Below are positions 1 to 7,661 of a stretch of 56,683 nt of DNA, in pieces. Position 1 is the stretch's first letter. Each line of letters starts with the position of its first letter. This stretch comes from Amycolatopsis echigonensis. Lineage in GTDB: Bacteria > Actinomycetota > Actinomycetes > Mycobacteriales > Pseudonocardiaceae. The stretch spans positions 1 to 56,683 of the forward strand of contig NZ_JACJHR010000059.1 of NCBI RefSeq assembly GCF_014174495.1. Direction: 5' to 3'. Under the pieces are notes generated by a model, which saw nothing but the letters and a program-made list of their open reading frames with translations, did not search any database and was not told the origin of the DNA. A program made the translations under genes and the position numbers.

Positions 1-20
1 CTCAGGGTTCCCCTCACGGC
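1..20 (-). repeat. Partial copy of GTGAGGGG-type intergenic repeat
   Basis: On the minus strand these bases read CCGTGAGGGGAACCCTGAG, close to CCGTGAGGGGACCCCTGAG near 50313-50332. The window starts inside the element, so its full extent is unknown. It lies about 100 bases before hairpin copy A, as the related repeats at 50318-50400 lie before hairpin copy B, but in the opposite orientation. Confidence 0.5.
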
Positions 21-112
21 TTTTCCCCCAAGCTAACCAGGCAGCCGCCCCCCCAGACTCGCCATGCACCCAAGCCGCGCACCCACCCATCGAGGCGCCC
101 AGACCCTGCCCT

Positions 113-218
113 GCACCCCGATACGAAGCCTCCCTGCGGTCTGGTGGTGGTTGTCAAGGCATCTTTCCCGCCTTGACAACCACCACCAGACCGTCAGCAC
201 AATCGGGCTTCGGGGTGC
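113..218 (+). repeat. Long structured hairpin element, copy A
   Basis: The core is a perfect 24-bp stem (137-160 pairs with 170-193) with a 9-nt loop, ATCTTTCCC. After a one-base bulge it extends to CTG (134-136) with CAG (195-197). Outer arms also pair: GAAGCC 125-130 with GGCTTC 206-211, and GCACCCC 113-119 with GGGGTGC 212-218. A second copy at 50594-50699 differs at two core stem pairs, both with compensation. Bases 60-120 upstream are C-rich and G-poor on the plus strand. The element lies between the window edge and the 3' end of the SARP gene. A termination or mRNA 3'-end role is inferred. No protein is encoded in 1-310. Confidence 0.8.
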
Positions 219-233
219 CCCACCGCCCCCTTC

Positions 234-254
234 TTATGCGGCGCAGCCGCATAA
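234..254. terminator. Short hairpin near SARP gene 3' end
   Basis: TTATGCGGC (234-242) pairs with GCCGCATAA (246-254) around a GCA loop, followed by AAAAAAG on the plus strand. It sits about 57 bases past the SARP stop codon. There is no U-tract after the stem in either direction, so it is only terminator-like. Confidence 0.4.
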
Positions 255-310
255 AAAAGACCCGGCCCCCGCTGACAACGGAAGACCGGGCCGAAACCAC
301 CAAGATCAGA

Positions 311-1078
311 TCAAACCGCGTCCGACATCTCCCCGACAAGAATGCTGTGGTGCAGCTTCCGCAGCGAACTCCCCGGCTCGATCCCCAGTTGCTGCACCAG
401 ATTCTGCCGAGCCGAAGCGAACGTCTCCAACGCCTCCGCCCGCCGGTTGGACCGAGCCAGCGCAGTCATCAGATACTCGGTAAACGTCTCCCGAAGCGTG
501 TGCTCCTTCGCGAGCGCGGATAACTGTCCCACCACCTCGCGATGCCGCCCGATGAGCAACTCGGTTTCCATCAGCAGTTCCAGGCACCCAAGCCGGCTCT
601 CCTCAAGCAACGTGGCGTACGCCTGCACATCAGAAGAGTCGGTGAAGCCCCCGAAAGCCGGGCCGCGCCACAGGTTCGTGGCCTCGCGCAGCACCTTCGC
701 GGCCTGGCCGTAGCTGCGGTCCCAGTGCAGCGTGCGGCCCTGCTCGTACAGCCGGGTGAAGCGGTCGGCGTCGAGTTCGTCGATGCCGACGTGCAGCGAA
801 TACCCTCGCGGACTGGTGACCACCGGGCTTTCTTCCGCGTCTTTGCTATTGCCGCGCAACAGTTTCCGCAGCTGTGACACGTAGACGTACAACGCCGCGC
901 TCGCTCGCGCAGGCGGGTGCTCTCCCCAGATCTCGCCGATCAGGTGCTCAGCGGTGACCACCTGGTTGTTCTTCGCCAGCAGCACGGACAGCAGGGTCTC
1001 GATCTTGCGGGCCCGCGGGGCGCAGACGCCGGGCCGGCCGCTCACTCTGATCTGTCCGAGAATTTCGTAGTTCAGCAT
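311..1078 (-). CDS. SARP-family transcriptional activator (AfsR/DnrI/RedD type)
   Basis: 255-aa protein beginning MLNYEILGQIRVSG. The N-terminal ~95 residues are an OmpR-like winged helix (LLSVLLAKNNQVVTAEHLI, then LYVYVSQLRKLLRG). The remainder is a bacterial transcriptional activation domain of helical repeats, ending QLGIEPGSSLRKLHHSIL, typical of stand-alone SARPs of 250-290 aa. I chose the ATG at 1078 because GGAGGG lies about 5 bases upstream and the alignable domain starts there; an ORF extending to 1171 is Gly/Arg-rich and unlikely. SARPs bind direct repeats overlapping the -35 region of antibiotic biosynthesis genes. It is divergent from a GBL-receptor-like TetR gene, and ARE-like boxes at 1175-1192 and 1201-1218 lie in its probable promoter, so repression by a GBL receptor is likely. 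No target cluster is visible here. Confidence 0.9.
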   Translation of the reverse strand: MLNYEILGQIRVSGRPGVCAPRARKIETLLSVLLAKNNQVVTAEHLIGEIWGEHPPARASAALYVYVSQLRKLLRGNSKDAEESPVVTSPRGYSLHVGIDELDADRFTRLYEQGRTLHWDRSYGQAAKVLREATNLWRGPAFGGFTDSSDVQAYATLLEESRLGCLELLMETELLIGRHREVVGQLSALAKEHTLRETFTEYLMTALARSNRRAEALETFASARQNLVQQLGIEPGSSLRKLHHSILVGEMSDAV

Positions 1079-1174
1079 GACTGCCCTCCGGTGTCTCTCG
1101 CGCCGGACCCGTCCGGCGGCGCCCCCAGCGCCGCTGCCTGCCGGTCCGATCCGGGTCCACCACTGGACCATAGC

Positions 1175-1192
1175 AAACCGGGAGGTCGGTTT
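1175..1192 (+). promoter_or_regulatory. ARE-like box 1 (GBL receptor operator)
   Basis: AAACCGGGAGGTCGGTTT is an imperfect palindrome sharing AAACCGG(N)(N)GGTNGGTNT with four other sites in this cassette. It lies 97 bases upstream of the SARP start. ArpA/ScbR-family repressors bind such autoregulatory elements; binding here is inferred. Confidence 0.7.
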
Positions 1193-1200
1193 TCAAGGTA

Positions 1201-1218
1201 AAACCGGGAGGTTGGTCT
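1201..1218 (+). promoter_or_regulatory. ARE-like box 2
   Basis: AAACCGGGAGGTTGGTCT differs from box 1 at two positions and starts 26 bases after box 1 starts, between the divergent SARP and TetR genes. The tandem spacing would permit cooperative repressor binding. Confidence 0.65.
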
Positions 1219-1272
1219 GTTTTGGCCCAGGCCTGCGGGATGACACCAGGTAATAGGGTGCGAAACCCTGGT

Positions 1273-1290
1273 AAACCGGGCGGTCGGTAT
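1273..1290 (+). promoter_or_regulatory. ARE-like box 3
   Basis: AAACCGGGCGGTCGGTAT lies 31 bases upstream of the TetR start at 1322, where it would overlap or follow that gene's promoter. A small inverted repeat, ACCAGG (1245-1250) with CCTGGT (1267-1272), immediately precedes it. Autoregulation of the TetR gene is the simplest reading. Confidence 0.7.
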
Positions 1291-1321
1291 GTCATGATGG
1301 ACGGGTCGGAGAGCACGCGTT

Positions 1322-1972
1322 GTGTCCCTCCGGCGCGAGACGATGGGGAAGACGGTGACGAAACAGGCCCGTGCCGAGCTCACCAGGCTGATGCTGCTGG
1401 ACGCCGCGGCGGTGCTGCTGCACCGGGACGGCTACGCGGCCACGAGCATGGTGGACATCGCGCGCGAAGCAGGCGTCACCAAGGGCGGCCTGTACTTCCA
1501 CTTCTCGTCGAAGGACGAGGTGTGCGACGAGGTGCAAGCGGCGGCGGTCGCGGTCTTGCACGAGCACGTGGCGCGAGCTCGCCGGCGACGTCCGCATCTG
1601 CGCAGGCTGGCGGACCTGAGCCGGGCTTTGATGGGCTGGCTGGCCGAAGACGCGAAGGTGGGCGCGAGTTTCCGGCTCGCCCGCGAAATGGGCTCGAACG
1701 ACCCGCGGTTCGTGACCTTCGTCCGCGCGTGGCTGGGCCAGGTGCGCGCGCACATCGCCGCGGCGCACGGGGCGGGCGAGCTGAGCCCGCACGTCCGCCC
1801 GGACATGGCGGCGCTGCTGGTCGTGGTGACGTGCGTGGGCCTGGAATCGGCGGCGGCGAGCGGCACGATCCCGGCGGGCACGGACCTGGCGAGCACGCTT
1901 TCCGAACTGTGGCGGGTGATCGAGGCGGCACAGCCGGCGGATTCGGCTGCCGCCGAGGCGACGGGCACCTGA
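1322..1972 (+). CDS. TetR-family regulator, GBL receptor or pseudo-receptor type
   Basis: 216 aa. The N-terminal TetR helix-turn-helix is clear (MVDIAREAGVTKGGLYFHFS, residues ~41-60), and GVTKGxLYFHF is characteristic of the ScbR/ArpA group. The C-terminal ligand-binding domain is more divergent than in the second receptor (2147-2773); a Trp occurs in RAWLGQV near residue 140. I chose GTG 1322 because GGAGAG precedes it by 8 bases; ATG 1343 is the alternative. Three ARE-like boxes lie upstream. Cassettes of this kind often pair a true receptor with a second paralogue that responds to other signals; this one may be that pseudo-receptor, which is inference. It converges on the second TetR gene. 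Confidence 0.85.
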   Translation: MSLRRETMGKTVTKQARAELTRLMLLDAAAVLLHRDGYAATSMVDIAREAGVTKGGLYFHFSSKDEVCDEVQAAAVAVLHEHVARARRRRPHLRRLADLSRALMGWLAEDAKVGASFRLAREMGSNDPRFVTFVRAWLGQVRAHIAAAHGAGELSPHVRPDMAALLVVVTCVGLESAAASGTIPAGTDLASTLSELWRVIEAAQPADSAAAEATGT

Positions 1973-2110
1973 GCGGCCTGCTCCCGGTCGCGCGTTCTTC
2001 GCGTCGCGGCGAGTCGAGCAGGCCCTCCTGGACGACAAGCCCGAGCGCCTGGTCCTCAGGACCCGCGGCACGGCGCCTAATTCACCAAACCGCACCAAGT
2101 GCGGCTCAGC

Positions 2111-2128
2111 AAACCGACCGCCCGGTTC
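2111..2128 (-). promoter_or_regulatory. ARE-like box 4, between 3' ends of the two TetR genes
   Basis: The minus strand reads GAACCGGGCGGTCGGTTT, matching box 3 at nearly every position. It sits just downstream of the stop codons of both convergent TetR genes rather than in a promoter. It could be a roadblock, control an antisense transcript, or be a relic of rearrangement. Confidence 0.6.
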
Positions 2129-2146
2129 TCTCCGGACGGCCAGTCC

Positions 2147-2773
2147 TCACTCGGCGTCGGCGGGAGGAGTCCCGGCCGCGTTGAACTTGTGCAGCCGCCG
2201 CGGCGGCACCACCGCGTTCAGGATCGTCTGCCACATGAAGGTGATCCGCTCGTGCAGGTCGGTCCGCCCGGTCAGCACCTGCGAACTGAGCTGGCTCCCG
2301 GTGAACGACGCGACCACGTACTGCGCGAGATCGTGCGCGTTGACGTCTTTCCGCACGTCGCCGGCCGCTTTCGCGGCGAGCAGCAGGCCGTGCACGGTGT
2401 CGATCCACTGCTTGTAGGCGTTCGCGGCCGGGGTGACGAACGAACCCTGCTCGATGACCAGCCGGATGCCGGCGCGCACGCGCACGTCGCTGCGCAGGCT
2501 GTGCCCCATGTTCTGAGTGAGGTCGATGGCCGTCTGCAGCCCAGGGTTTTCGATGTCGGCCAGCGGGTCCCACACGGAGAACTGCTCGCGGATCAACGCG
2601 TCCGCCAGCTCTTCCTTGGACCTGAAGTGAAAGTACAGCGCGCCCTTCGTGACCCCGGCCTCGGCGAGGATGTCCGACAGGCTCGCGCCGAGAAAGCCGA
2701 CCGCGTCGAACCTGGACGCGGCCGCGTCGAGGATGGCCTTGCGGGTCTGCTCCGCGCGTTCCTGGCGAGCCAC
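2147..2773 (-). CDS. Gamma-butyrolactone receptor, ScbR/ArpA-like TetR repressor
   Basis: 208 aa from GTG 2773 (VARQERAEQTRKAIL), supported by GGAAGGAG 10 bases upstream; longer in-frame extensions are non-conserved. The HTH contains SDILAEAGVTKGALYFHFRS. The ligand domain keeps family features, including a Trp in KQWIDTVHGLL at the place of the pocket Trp of CprB/ArpA, and SFTGSQLSSQVLTGRTDL near the C-terminus. Length matches the family (about 210-230 aa). It is divergent from the afsA homologue with an ARE-like box at 2868-2885 between them, exactly as in scbR/scbA. It is expected to repress the synthase and itself until GBL binds. Confidence 0.9.
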   Translation of the reverse strand: MARQERAEQTRKAILDAAASRFDAVGFLGASLSDILAEAGVTKGALYFHFRSKEELADALIREQFSVWDPLADIENPGLQTAIDLTQNMGHSLRSDVRVRAGIRLVIEQGSFVTPAANAYKQWIDTVHGLLLAAKAAGDVRKDVNAHDLAQYVVASFTGSQLSSQVLTGRTDLHERITFMWQTILNAVVPPRRLHKFNAAGTPPADAE

Positions 2774-2867
2774 TGCGCACACTCCTTCCGGGGGAATCCG
2801 CGGGCCTGGACCGGCCACGCTGCCATGCCAGTCTACCTCCGCACCCGGTCGAGAAGCCAGAGAAAAA

Positions 2868-2885
2868 AAACCGGTAGGTAGGTAT
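2868..2885 (+). promoter_or_regulatory. ARE-like box 5 in receptor/synthase intergenic region
   Basis: AAACCGGTAGGTAGGTAT lies between the receptor start (2773) and the AfsA start (2959). It keeps the AAACCGG and GGTNGGTNT halves of the other boxes and is followed by an A/T-rich GGTTTTG. It is the natural operator for mutual control of the two genes. Confidence 0.7.
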
Positions 2886-2958
2886 GGTTTTGTCCGCCCG
2901 TTTCCGCTAAAAATGTGGTGGGGGTACTGGGGAAGTACTTTTTTCTGGGAGGACCGAC

Positions 2959-3927
2959 ATGGTCGGTACATTGTTAGAGGAGTCTGTCAGAGGAACCTTC
3001 ATCACCGATGGCGAAAGTTCGCCGGGCGCGAGCCCGGTCGACTTCCAGCAGACGATCCCGCGCAATCTCGTGCACCGCGCGGCCGTCTCGGAGGTTTTCG
3101 TCACCGACTTGAACATCGTGGCCGAGGGCCGGTTCGAAATCGGCGCGCAGTGGCCGCGCCGGCACGGCTTCTTCGGCCCGTGCGCTCCAGGGTCGCACGA
3201 CCCCATGCTGTACGCGGAAACCTGCCGTCAGGCGGGGCTGCTCATCGCGCACCGCGCCTATGGCGTTTCGCTCGGCAGTGCGTTCATCTCCGACCGCAAG
3301 ACCAGCTCTATCACCCCCGAAGGGCTGGTCACCGAGGGGCGGCCGATCGACGTGGTGCTGCGGGCGACCGCGCACGACCCGGTGTTCCGGGGCAAGAACC
3401 TCATCGGCATGCGGGCCGAGTTCGGCTGCTTCCGCGACGACGAACTGGTCGGCACCGCTTCGGAAACCTGGCGCTGCGTGTCCCCGGCGGTCTACCGACG
3501 GCTGCGCGGCGACCACTTCGCGGCGACGCCGTTCCAGGCCCGCGCGCTGCCCACGGTGGTCCCGGCGCTCGTCGGCCGGGACCGCGGGGAAGACGTGCTG
3601 GTCGCGGAGACCGCGGTGCCCGGCACCTGGTCGCTGCAGTTCGACCCGGACCACCCGGTCCTGTTCGACCATTCGGTGGACCATGTCCCGGGCATGGTGC
3701 TGATCGAGGGCGCGCGGCAGGCGGCGCTGCTGATGCTCGGCGATCCGCACGCGCTGCCGCTGCGCTCGGATTTCGAGTTCTCCGCCTATGTCGAGTTCGA
3801 CTCCGAATGCCTGCTGGTGGCCGAGGAACTCGAACCCGACGCTGACGGATCTCGCGTGGTGCGGGTGGTGCTGGAGCAGAAAGGCCGCCCCGCGGCGACC
3901 GGCACCCTGGCGATGCGCAGGTCATGA
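2959..3927 (+). CDS. afsA: A-factor/GBL biosynthesis protein, AfsA/ScbA family
   Basis: 322 aa, the usual length for AfsA-family synthases, which condense a beta-ketoacyl-ACP with dihydroxyacetone phosphate to start GBL synthesis. Two hotdog-fold AfsA repeats are visible. The first holds VHRAAVSEVFVTDL and LYAETCRQAGLLIAHRAYG; the second holds LFDHSVDHVPGMVLIEGARQ. The paired E-x-x-RQ motifs (AETCRQ and IEGARQ) are those held important in ScbA. GGGAGGA lies 5 bases before the ATG. It is divergent from the receptor gene and overlaps the next gene by four bases (ATGA, 3924-3927), so the two are translationally coupled. Confidence 0.93.
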   Translation: MVGTLLEESVRGTFITDGESSPGASPVDFQQTIPRNLVHRAAVSEVFVTDLNIVAEGRFEIGAQWPRRHGFFGPCAPGSHDPMLYAETCRQAGLLIAHRAYGVSLGSAFISDRKTSSITPEGLVTEGRPIDVVLRATAHDPVFRGKNLIGMRAEFGCFRDDELVGTASETWRCVSPAVYRRLRGDHFAATPFQARALPTVVPALVGRDRGEDVLVAETAVPGTWSLQFDPDHPVLFDHSVDHVPGMVLIEGARQAALLMLGDPHALPLRSDFEFSAYVEFDSECLLVAEELEPDADGSRVVRVVLEQKGRPAATGTLAMRRS

Positions 3928-4889
3928 CTGCCGGCCTGGGGGCGGACAGTACGGCCGGGGAAGTCCTCCTCACCGGAGCGACCGGGTTCATCGGCTCGGC
4001 GGTGCTGCGGGCGTTGCTCGCCCGCGGCGCCGCGGTGCGGGTGCTGGCGCGGGGTGCGGTGCCGGAGTGGATCACGCGATCCGGCGCGCGGATCCACCGA
4101 GGCGACCTCACCGACGCCGCCGGACTGGCCGGGGCGTGCACGGGCGTCGCGACGCTCGTGCACGCCGCGTCCCGGATCGGCGGCACCGAAGAGGACTGCG
4201 CCGAGGTCAACGATCGCGGGACGGCCCGGCTCCTCGCGGAGGCGCACCGCGCGGGCACACGCCGCATCGTGTACCTCAGCACCTGCGCGGTCTACCGCGA
4301 CGGCGAGCATCGAGGCGCGCTCGAGGACACGCTCGACCTCGCGCCCGCCTCGGCCACCAGCCGCACCAGGCTGGCCGGGGAACAGCAGGTCCGCGCCGCC
4401 GGCGGGATCGTTCTGCGGCCGCACCTGGTGTACGGCGACGGCGACCGGCACGTGGTCCCGGCGCTGGCGAAGTGGCTGCGGGCGGTTCCGGCGTGGGCGG
4501 CGGGCGGCACGGCTCGTACGTCAGTGGTCTCGTCGTGGGATCTCGCTGCTGTGCTCAGCGCGTTCGCGCTGGACCCGGCACTGGGCAGACCCGGCGAGGT
4601 GTTCCACGTGGCCGAGCCGGGACCGGTGCGGATGCGGGAACTGCTCGAAGCCGTCTGCGCAGTGCTCGACCTGCCGGTTCCGGGCGCTGACCTGCCGCTG
4701 CGCGAACATCGGGCGCGCACGCCGTGGCTCAGCGAGCACCAATGGTCGCTGCTCACCCGGGACCACTGGTACGACAGCGCCAAGGTCTGGAAGGTCACCG
4801 GAGTGTCCCCAGGACCGGGACTCGGCGTCCGGCTGGCCCAAGCCCGGACCTGGTATCGGGAAACGCTGGCAATTCCCGAGGCGGGCTGA
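3924..4889 (+). CDS. NAD(P)-dependent epimerase/dehydratase (extended SDR), putative GBL biosynthesis reductase
   Basis: 321 aa. The N-terminus has the Rossmann motif TGATGFIGS (residues 17-25), followed by ADLTDA-like acidic positions and VYLSTCAVY. The usual YxxxK catalytic pair is not obvious: where it would be expected the protein reads ATSRTRLAGEQQ, with no Tyr. Coupled translation with the AfsA-type synthase suggests it acts on the butenolide/GBL intermediate, as SDR enzymes do beside other afsA homologues, but the altered active site leaves the reaction open. A strong terminator hairpin follows at 4943-4976. Confidence 0.8.
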   Translation: MTAGLGADSTAGEVLLTGATGFIGSAVLRALLARGAAVRVLARGAVPEWITRSGARIHRGDLTDAAGLAGACTGVATLVHAASRIGGTEEDCAEVNDRGTARLLAEAHRAGTRRIVYLSTCAVYRDGEHRGALEDTLDLAPASATSRTRLAGEQQVRAAGGIVLRPHLVYGDGDRHVVPALAKWLRAVPAWAAGGTARTSVVSSWDLAAVLSAFALDPALGRPGEVFHVAEPGPVRMRELLEAVCAVLDLPVPGADLPLREHRARTPWLSEHQWSLLTRDHWYDSAKVWKVTGVSPGPGLGVRLAQARTWYRETLAIPEAG

Positions 4890-4942
4890 AGATCGAATTC
4901 GGCGGAAAGTGATCGAACGAATTCATTCGGCGATAATGGCGA

Positions 4943-4980
4943 GCGGCCGTCCGGGAAATTCATCCCGGACGGCCGCCGTT
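4943..4980 (+). terminator. Intrinsic terminator of GBL synthase operon
   Basis: A 14-bp perfect stem (4943-4956 with 4963-4976) closes a 6-nt loop, AATTCA, and is followed by CGTTGTTTCC. It lies 54 bases after the SDR stop codon. Confidence 0.75.
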
Positions 4981-5030
4981 GTTTCCGCGCAGTTCATTTC
5001 GGTGGCGGCGGGACCGGACAGGGCGCGAAG

Positions 5031-5948
5031 ATGATCGGCATGTCCCGACGCGAGCTAGTCGTGCTCGGCTCGGCGAGCCAGACGCCGACCCGGCACCGCA
5101 ACCACAACGGCTACCTGCTGCGCTTCGACACCGACGGCGTCCTCTTCGATCCGGGCGAAGGCACTCAGCGGCAGATGATGTATGCCGGCGCGACGGCGAG
5201 CGAACTCACGCACCTGTGCGTGACCCACTTCCACGGCGACCACAGCCTCGGCCTCGCGGGCATCATCCAGCGGCTGTCCCTGGACGACGTCGCGCATCCG
5301 GTGCGCTGCCACTACCCGGCGTCCGGCCAGGAGTACTTCGACCGGCTGCGGCACTCGACGGCGTTCCACGAACGTGCCGAACTGGTCCCGCTGCCGATCT
5401 CCGTGCCGGGTCCGCTGGGTGGTGCGCTGTCGGCGTACCCGCTGGAACACCGCATCGACTGCTTCGGCTACCGCTATGCCGAACCGGACGGAATCCGGAT
5501 GCTGCCGGACGCGCTCGCCGCGGCAGGCGTCCAAGGCCCCGCCGTCCGGAAACTCCAGGCCGACGGCGTGCTCGAGACCGCGAAGGGCGTGGTCCGGCTG
5601 GAGGACGTGAGCGTGCCCCGCCCGGGTCAGGTAGTCGCGTTCGTGATGGACACCCGCCTGTGCGCGGGCGCGTTCGCCTGCGCGGACGGGGCGGACCTGC
5701 TGATCGCCGAATCGACCTTCCGCGCCGACGACGCCGACCTGGCCTACCGCTACGGCCACCTGACCAGCACCGACGCCGGACGGCTCGCTGCGGAGTCAGG
5801 TGCCCGGGAGTTGCTGCTGACGCACTTCTCGCAGCGTTACCCGTACGAGGAGGCAGACCGGTTCCGCGACGAAGCGGCGAAGGTGTTCGACGGTGAGATC
5901 CACGTGGCTCGGGACCTGGACGTAGTGCCATTGCCTCCGCGCCGGTGA
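5031..5948 (+). CDS. rnz: Ribonuclease Z
   Basis: 305 aa, normal size for tRNase Z, which cleaves the 3' trailer of tRNA precursors in the cytoplasm. The metallo-beta-lactamase signature THFHGDH is at residues 65-71; FDPGEGTQRQMM (~39-50), FVMDTR, the Asp-containing AEST and the late LLTHFSQRY match the family's metal and phosphate ligands. ATG 5031 is used; ATG 5040 is equally possible and the Shine-Dalgarno is weak. It stands alone between the terminator at 4943 and a decayed gene. Confidence 0.92.
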   Translation: MIGMSRRELVVLGSASQTPTRHRNHNGYLLRFDTDGVLFDPGEGTQRQMMYAGATASELTHLCVTHFHGDHSLGLAGIIQRLSLDDVAHPVRCHYPASGQEYFDRLRHSTAFHERAELVPLPISVPGPLGGALSAYPLEHRIDCFGYRYAEPDGIRMLPDALAAAGVQGPAVRKLQADGVLETAKGVVRLEDVSVPRPGQVVAFVMDTRLCAGAFACADGADLLIAESTFRADDADLAYRYGHLTSTDAGRLAAESGARELLLTHFSQRYPYEEADRFRDEAAKVFDGEIHVARDLDVVPLPPRR

Positions 5949-5976
5949 GCAGCGACTGTCCGGCAGAATCGCGGGG

Positions 5977-6560
5977 ATGCCGCGCCCGGTCGCTGCTGAC
6001 CTGCTGGAAACACTCGTGCCCGGTGCCGCGCTCGCCTTGCCATGCAAGGGAATCGGCACCACGTCGCCCTGATGCCCGGCGTCGCCGCGGTGCGGATCAG
6101 CAAGCGCCCCCGATTCCGCCGCCGAGCCTGCCCCGCCGGGTCGAGATCCTTCGCGCGGTCGCGGCGGCCGTCTGCCGTTCGCCGTCCCCGGAGCCGCTCA
6201 CGCCGGTCACCTCCTTCGGACACCGTGGCTCGAAGAGGCCCCGGCCAGGCTCGTCCACGGCGATCTCGGCTGACCGGCGGGCTCGGCTGACCGGCGGGCC
6301 CGGGGCTGACCGGCGGGCTCGGCTGACCGGCGTCCTCGACTGGGACCTGGCGAGCCTGGCCGCCCCGGCGATCGACGCCGCGCTCGTCCCGCCCTGGCCC
6401 GGCTCGGACGTCATGCGCGCACCTGCCGTACCGCCGCGCGTGGGCCTGGAACGACCTGATCAGCGTCGAGCACCTCCGCGCGATCTTCGTGGAGAAGCCG
6501 CTGACCAGCGTCGATGGCTTCTTTCGTGCCGTCGCGGCTTGGCTGGAGGCACGCGGTTAG
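5977..6560 (+). pseudogene. Decayed aminoglycoside phosphotransferase (APH)-family gene
   Basis: Pieces of an APH/kinase-like fold occur in order but in different frames. They are MPRPVAADLLETLVPGAAL from ATG 5977; HHVALMPGVAAVRISKR from about 6058; PRRVEILRAVAAAVC near 6130; LVHGDLG near 6250; GVLDWDLASLAAPAIDAAL near 6335; and NDLISVEHLRAIF through AWLEARG ending at TAG 6560. LVHGDLG and DWD correspond to the catalytic loop and the metal-binding Asp of APH enzymes. Between them the expected sequence is replaced by a short tandem repeat (6268-6337) that introduces stops. At least three frame changes are needed, so it cannot make a full product. Confidence 0.65.
6268..6337 (+). repeat. Four-unit 17-19-bp tandem repeat inside APH pseudogene
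   Basis: Units at 6268-6284, 6285-6303, 6304-6320 and 6321-6337 share GGCTGACCGGCG. The last is the most divergent (CGTCCTC end) and probably represents the original coding sequence RLTGVL. The TGA stops are created by the repeat itself, suggesting that expansion broke the gene. Confidence 0.75.
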
Positions 6561-6680
6561 CGGTTGCCCGGAAATTTTCTGGAAGATTTTTTGGCCGCGC
6601 TGTCGGATCGGCCCTGCGGTCTTCGTAGCAGTGGTGAAGCCGCCCGCAAGGGGCGGCACCGAGCCTAAGGAACCGCGATC

Positions 6681-7301
6681 ATGAAGCTCACGACTGTGAC
6701 CCAGTTGACCGTCGACGGAGTCGTTCAGGGCAACGGCGGCGCGTCCGACGAGGACCGCCGGAACGGATTCGAGCGAGGCGGATGGGCGCTGGGCAAGGGC
6801 GACCACGACACGCTGGCGTTCATCAACGAGACCTACCAGCGCGCCGACGCTTTCCTGTTCGGCCGGCGGACGTACGACCTGTTCGCCGGGTCGTGGGGAG
6901 CCATGAGCGCCGCGGATGCCCCCGGCCGGGAGCCCATCGTGCGGGCGCTGAACGAGCGGCCCAAGTACGTGGCCTCGGCGACGCTCACCGACCCGAAGTG
7001 GTCCGGCACGACGGTCCTGTCCGGCGACCTGGCAGCCGCCGTCGCGGACCTCAAGGCCGCACCGGGCGGAGAACTGCAGGTGCACGGCAGCGGATCCCTC
7101 GTCCAATGGCTGCTGGAACAGGGCTTGGTCGACGAGATGATCTTTCTCGTGATCCCGGTGATCGTCGGACAGGGCAACCGGCTGTTTCCGCGGAACGGCC
7201 CGGATCTGGCGCTCGATCTGGTTGAGTCTCGAGTGGACACGAAGGGCGTGACGACCCAGGTCTGGCGCCCGGCCGGGCGTCCGCAGTACGCGGGCCGCTG
7301 A
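6681..7301 (+). CDS. Dihydrofolate reductase-like (RibD C-terminal domain) protein
   Basis: 206 aa. RibD_C/DHFR-like fold: TVTQLTVDGVVQGNGG at the N-terminus, FLFGRRTYDLFAGSW in the centre, and LQVHGSGSLVQWLLEQGLVDE followed by IPVIVGQGNRLFP near the end, all typical of the YyaP/YwjB-like family of unassigned reductases. ATG 6681 is preceded by AAGGA. The family commonly sits beside DGPF/YCII proteins and ECF sigma factors, as here, and the three genes probably form one transcription unit. True folate reductase activity is not implied. Confidence 0.88.
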   Translation: MKLTTVTQLTVDGVVQGNGGASDEDRRNGFERGGWALGKGDHDTLAFINETYQRADAFLFGRRTYDLFAGSWGAMSAADAPGREPIVRALNERPKYVASATLTDPKWSGTTVLSGDLAAAVADLKAAPGGELQVHGSGSLVQWLLEQGLVDEMIFLVIPVIVGQGNRLFPRNGPDLALDLVESRVDTKGVTTQVWRPAGRPQYAGR

Positions 7302-7337
7302 CCTCAGACCTCAGACACGACGGGAGACGATCCTCGG

Positions 7338-7661
7338 ATGCAGTACCTGATTTCCGTGGTCCACGACCAGCCCACCCTCTCCACGCCGGAGGAAGACGCT
7401 GCGATCGACGTCTTCAACGAGCGCCTCCAGACCGAGAACCACTGGGTCTTCGCCGGCGGCCTGGCCGCGCCGGAAACCGCGACCGTCATCGACAACCGGG
7501 GTGCGGAGGCGATGGTCACCGACGGCCCTTTCCTGGAGTCCAAGGAGTACCTGGCCGGTTTCTGGGTCATCGAGGCACCCGACCTCGACGTGGCGCTCAA
7601 GCTCGCCGCCGAGGGGTCGAAGGCATGCAACCGGAAGGTCGAGGTGCGACCGTTCCTGTGA
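7338..7661 (+). CDS. YCII-related/DGPF-domain protein
   Basis: 107 aa. The motif VTDGPFLESKEYLAGFWVIE (residues ~59-78) is the DGPF signature. The fold is a small ferredoxin-like alpha/beta barrel domain of unknown enzymatic role. Its stop overlaps the GTG start of the sigma factor (GTGA, 7658-7661), so the two are translationally coupled. DGPF proteins are the hallmark partners of ECF42-group sigma factors. Confidence 0.9.
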   Translation: MQYLISVVHDQPTLSTPEEDAAIDVFNERLQTENHWVFAGGLAAPETATVIDNRGAEAMVTDGPFLESKEYLAGFWVIEAPDLDVALKLAAEGSKACNRKVEVRPFL

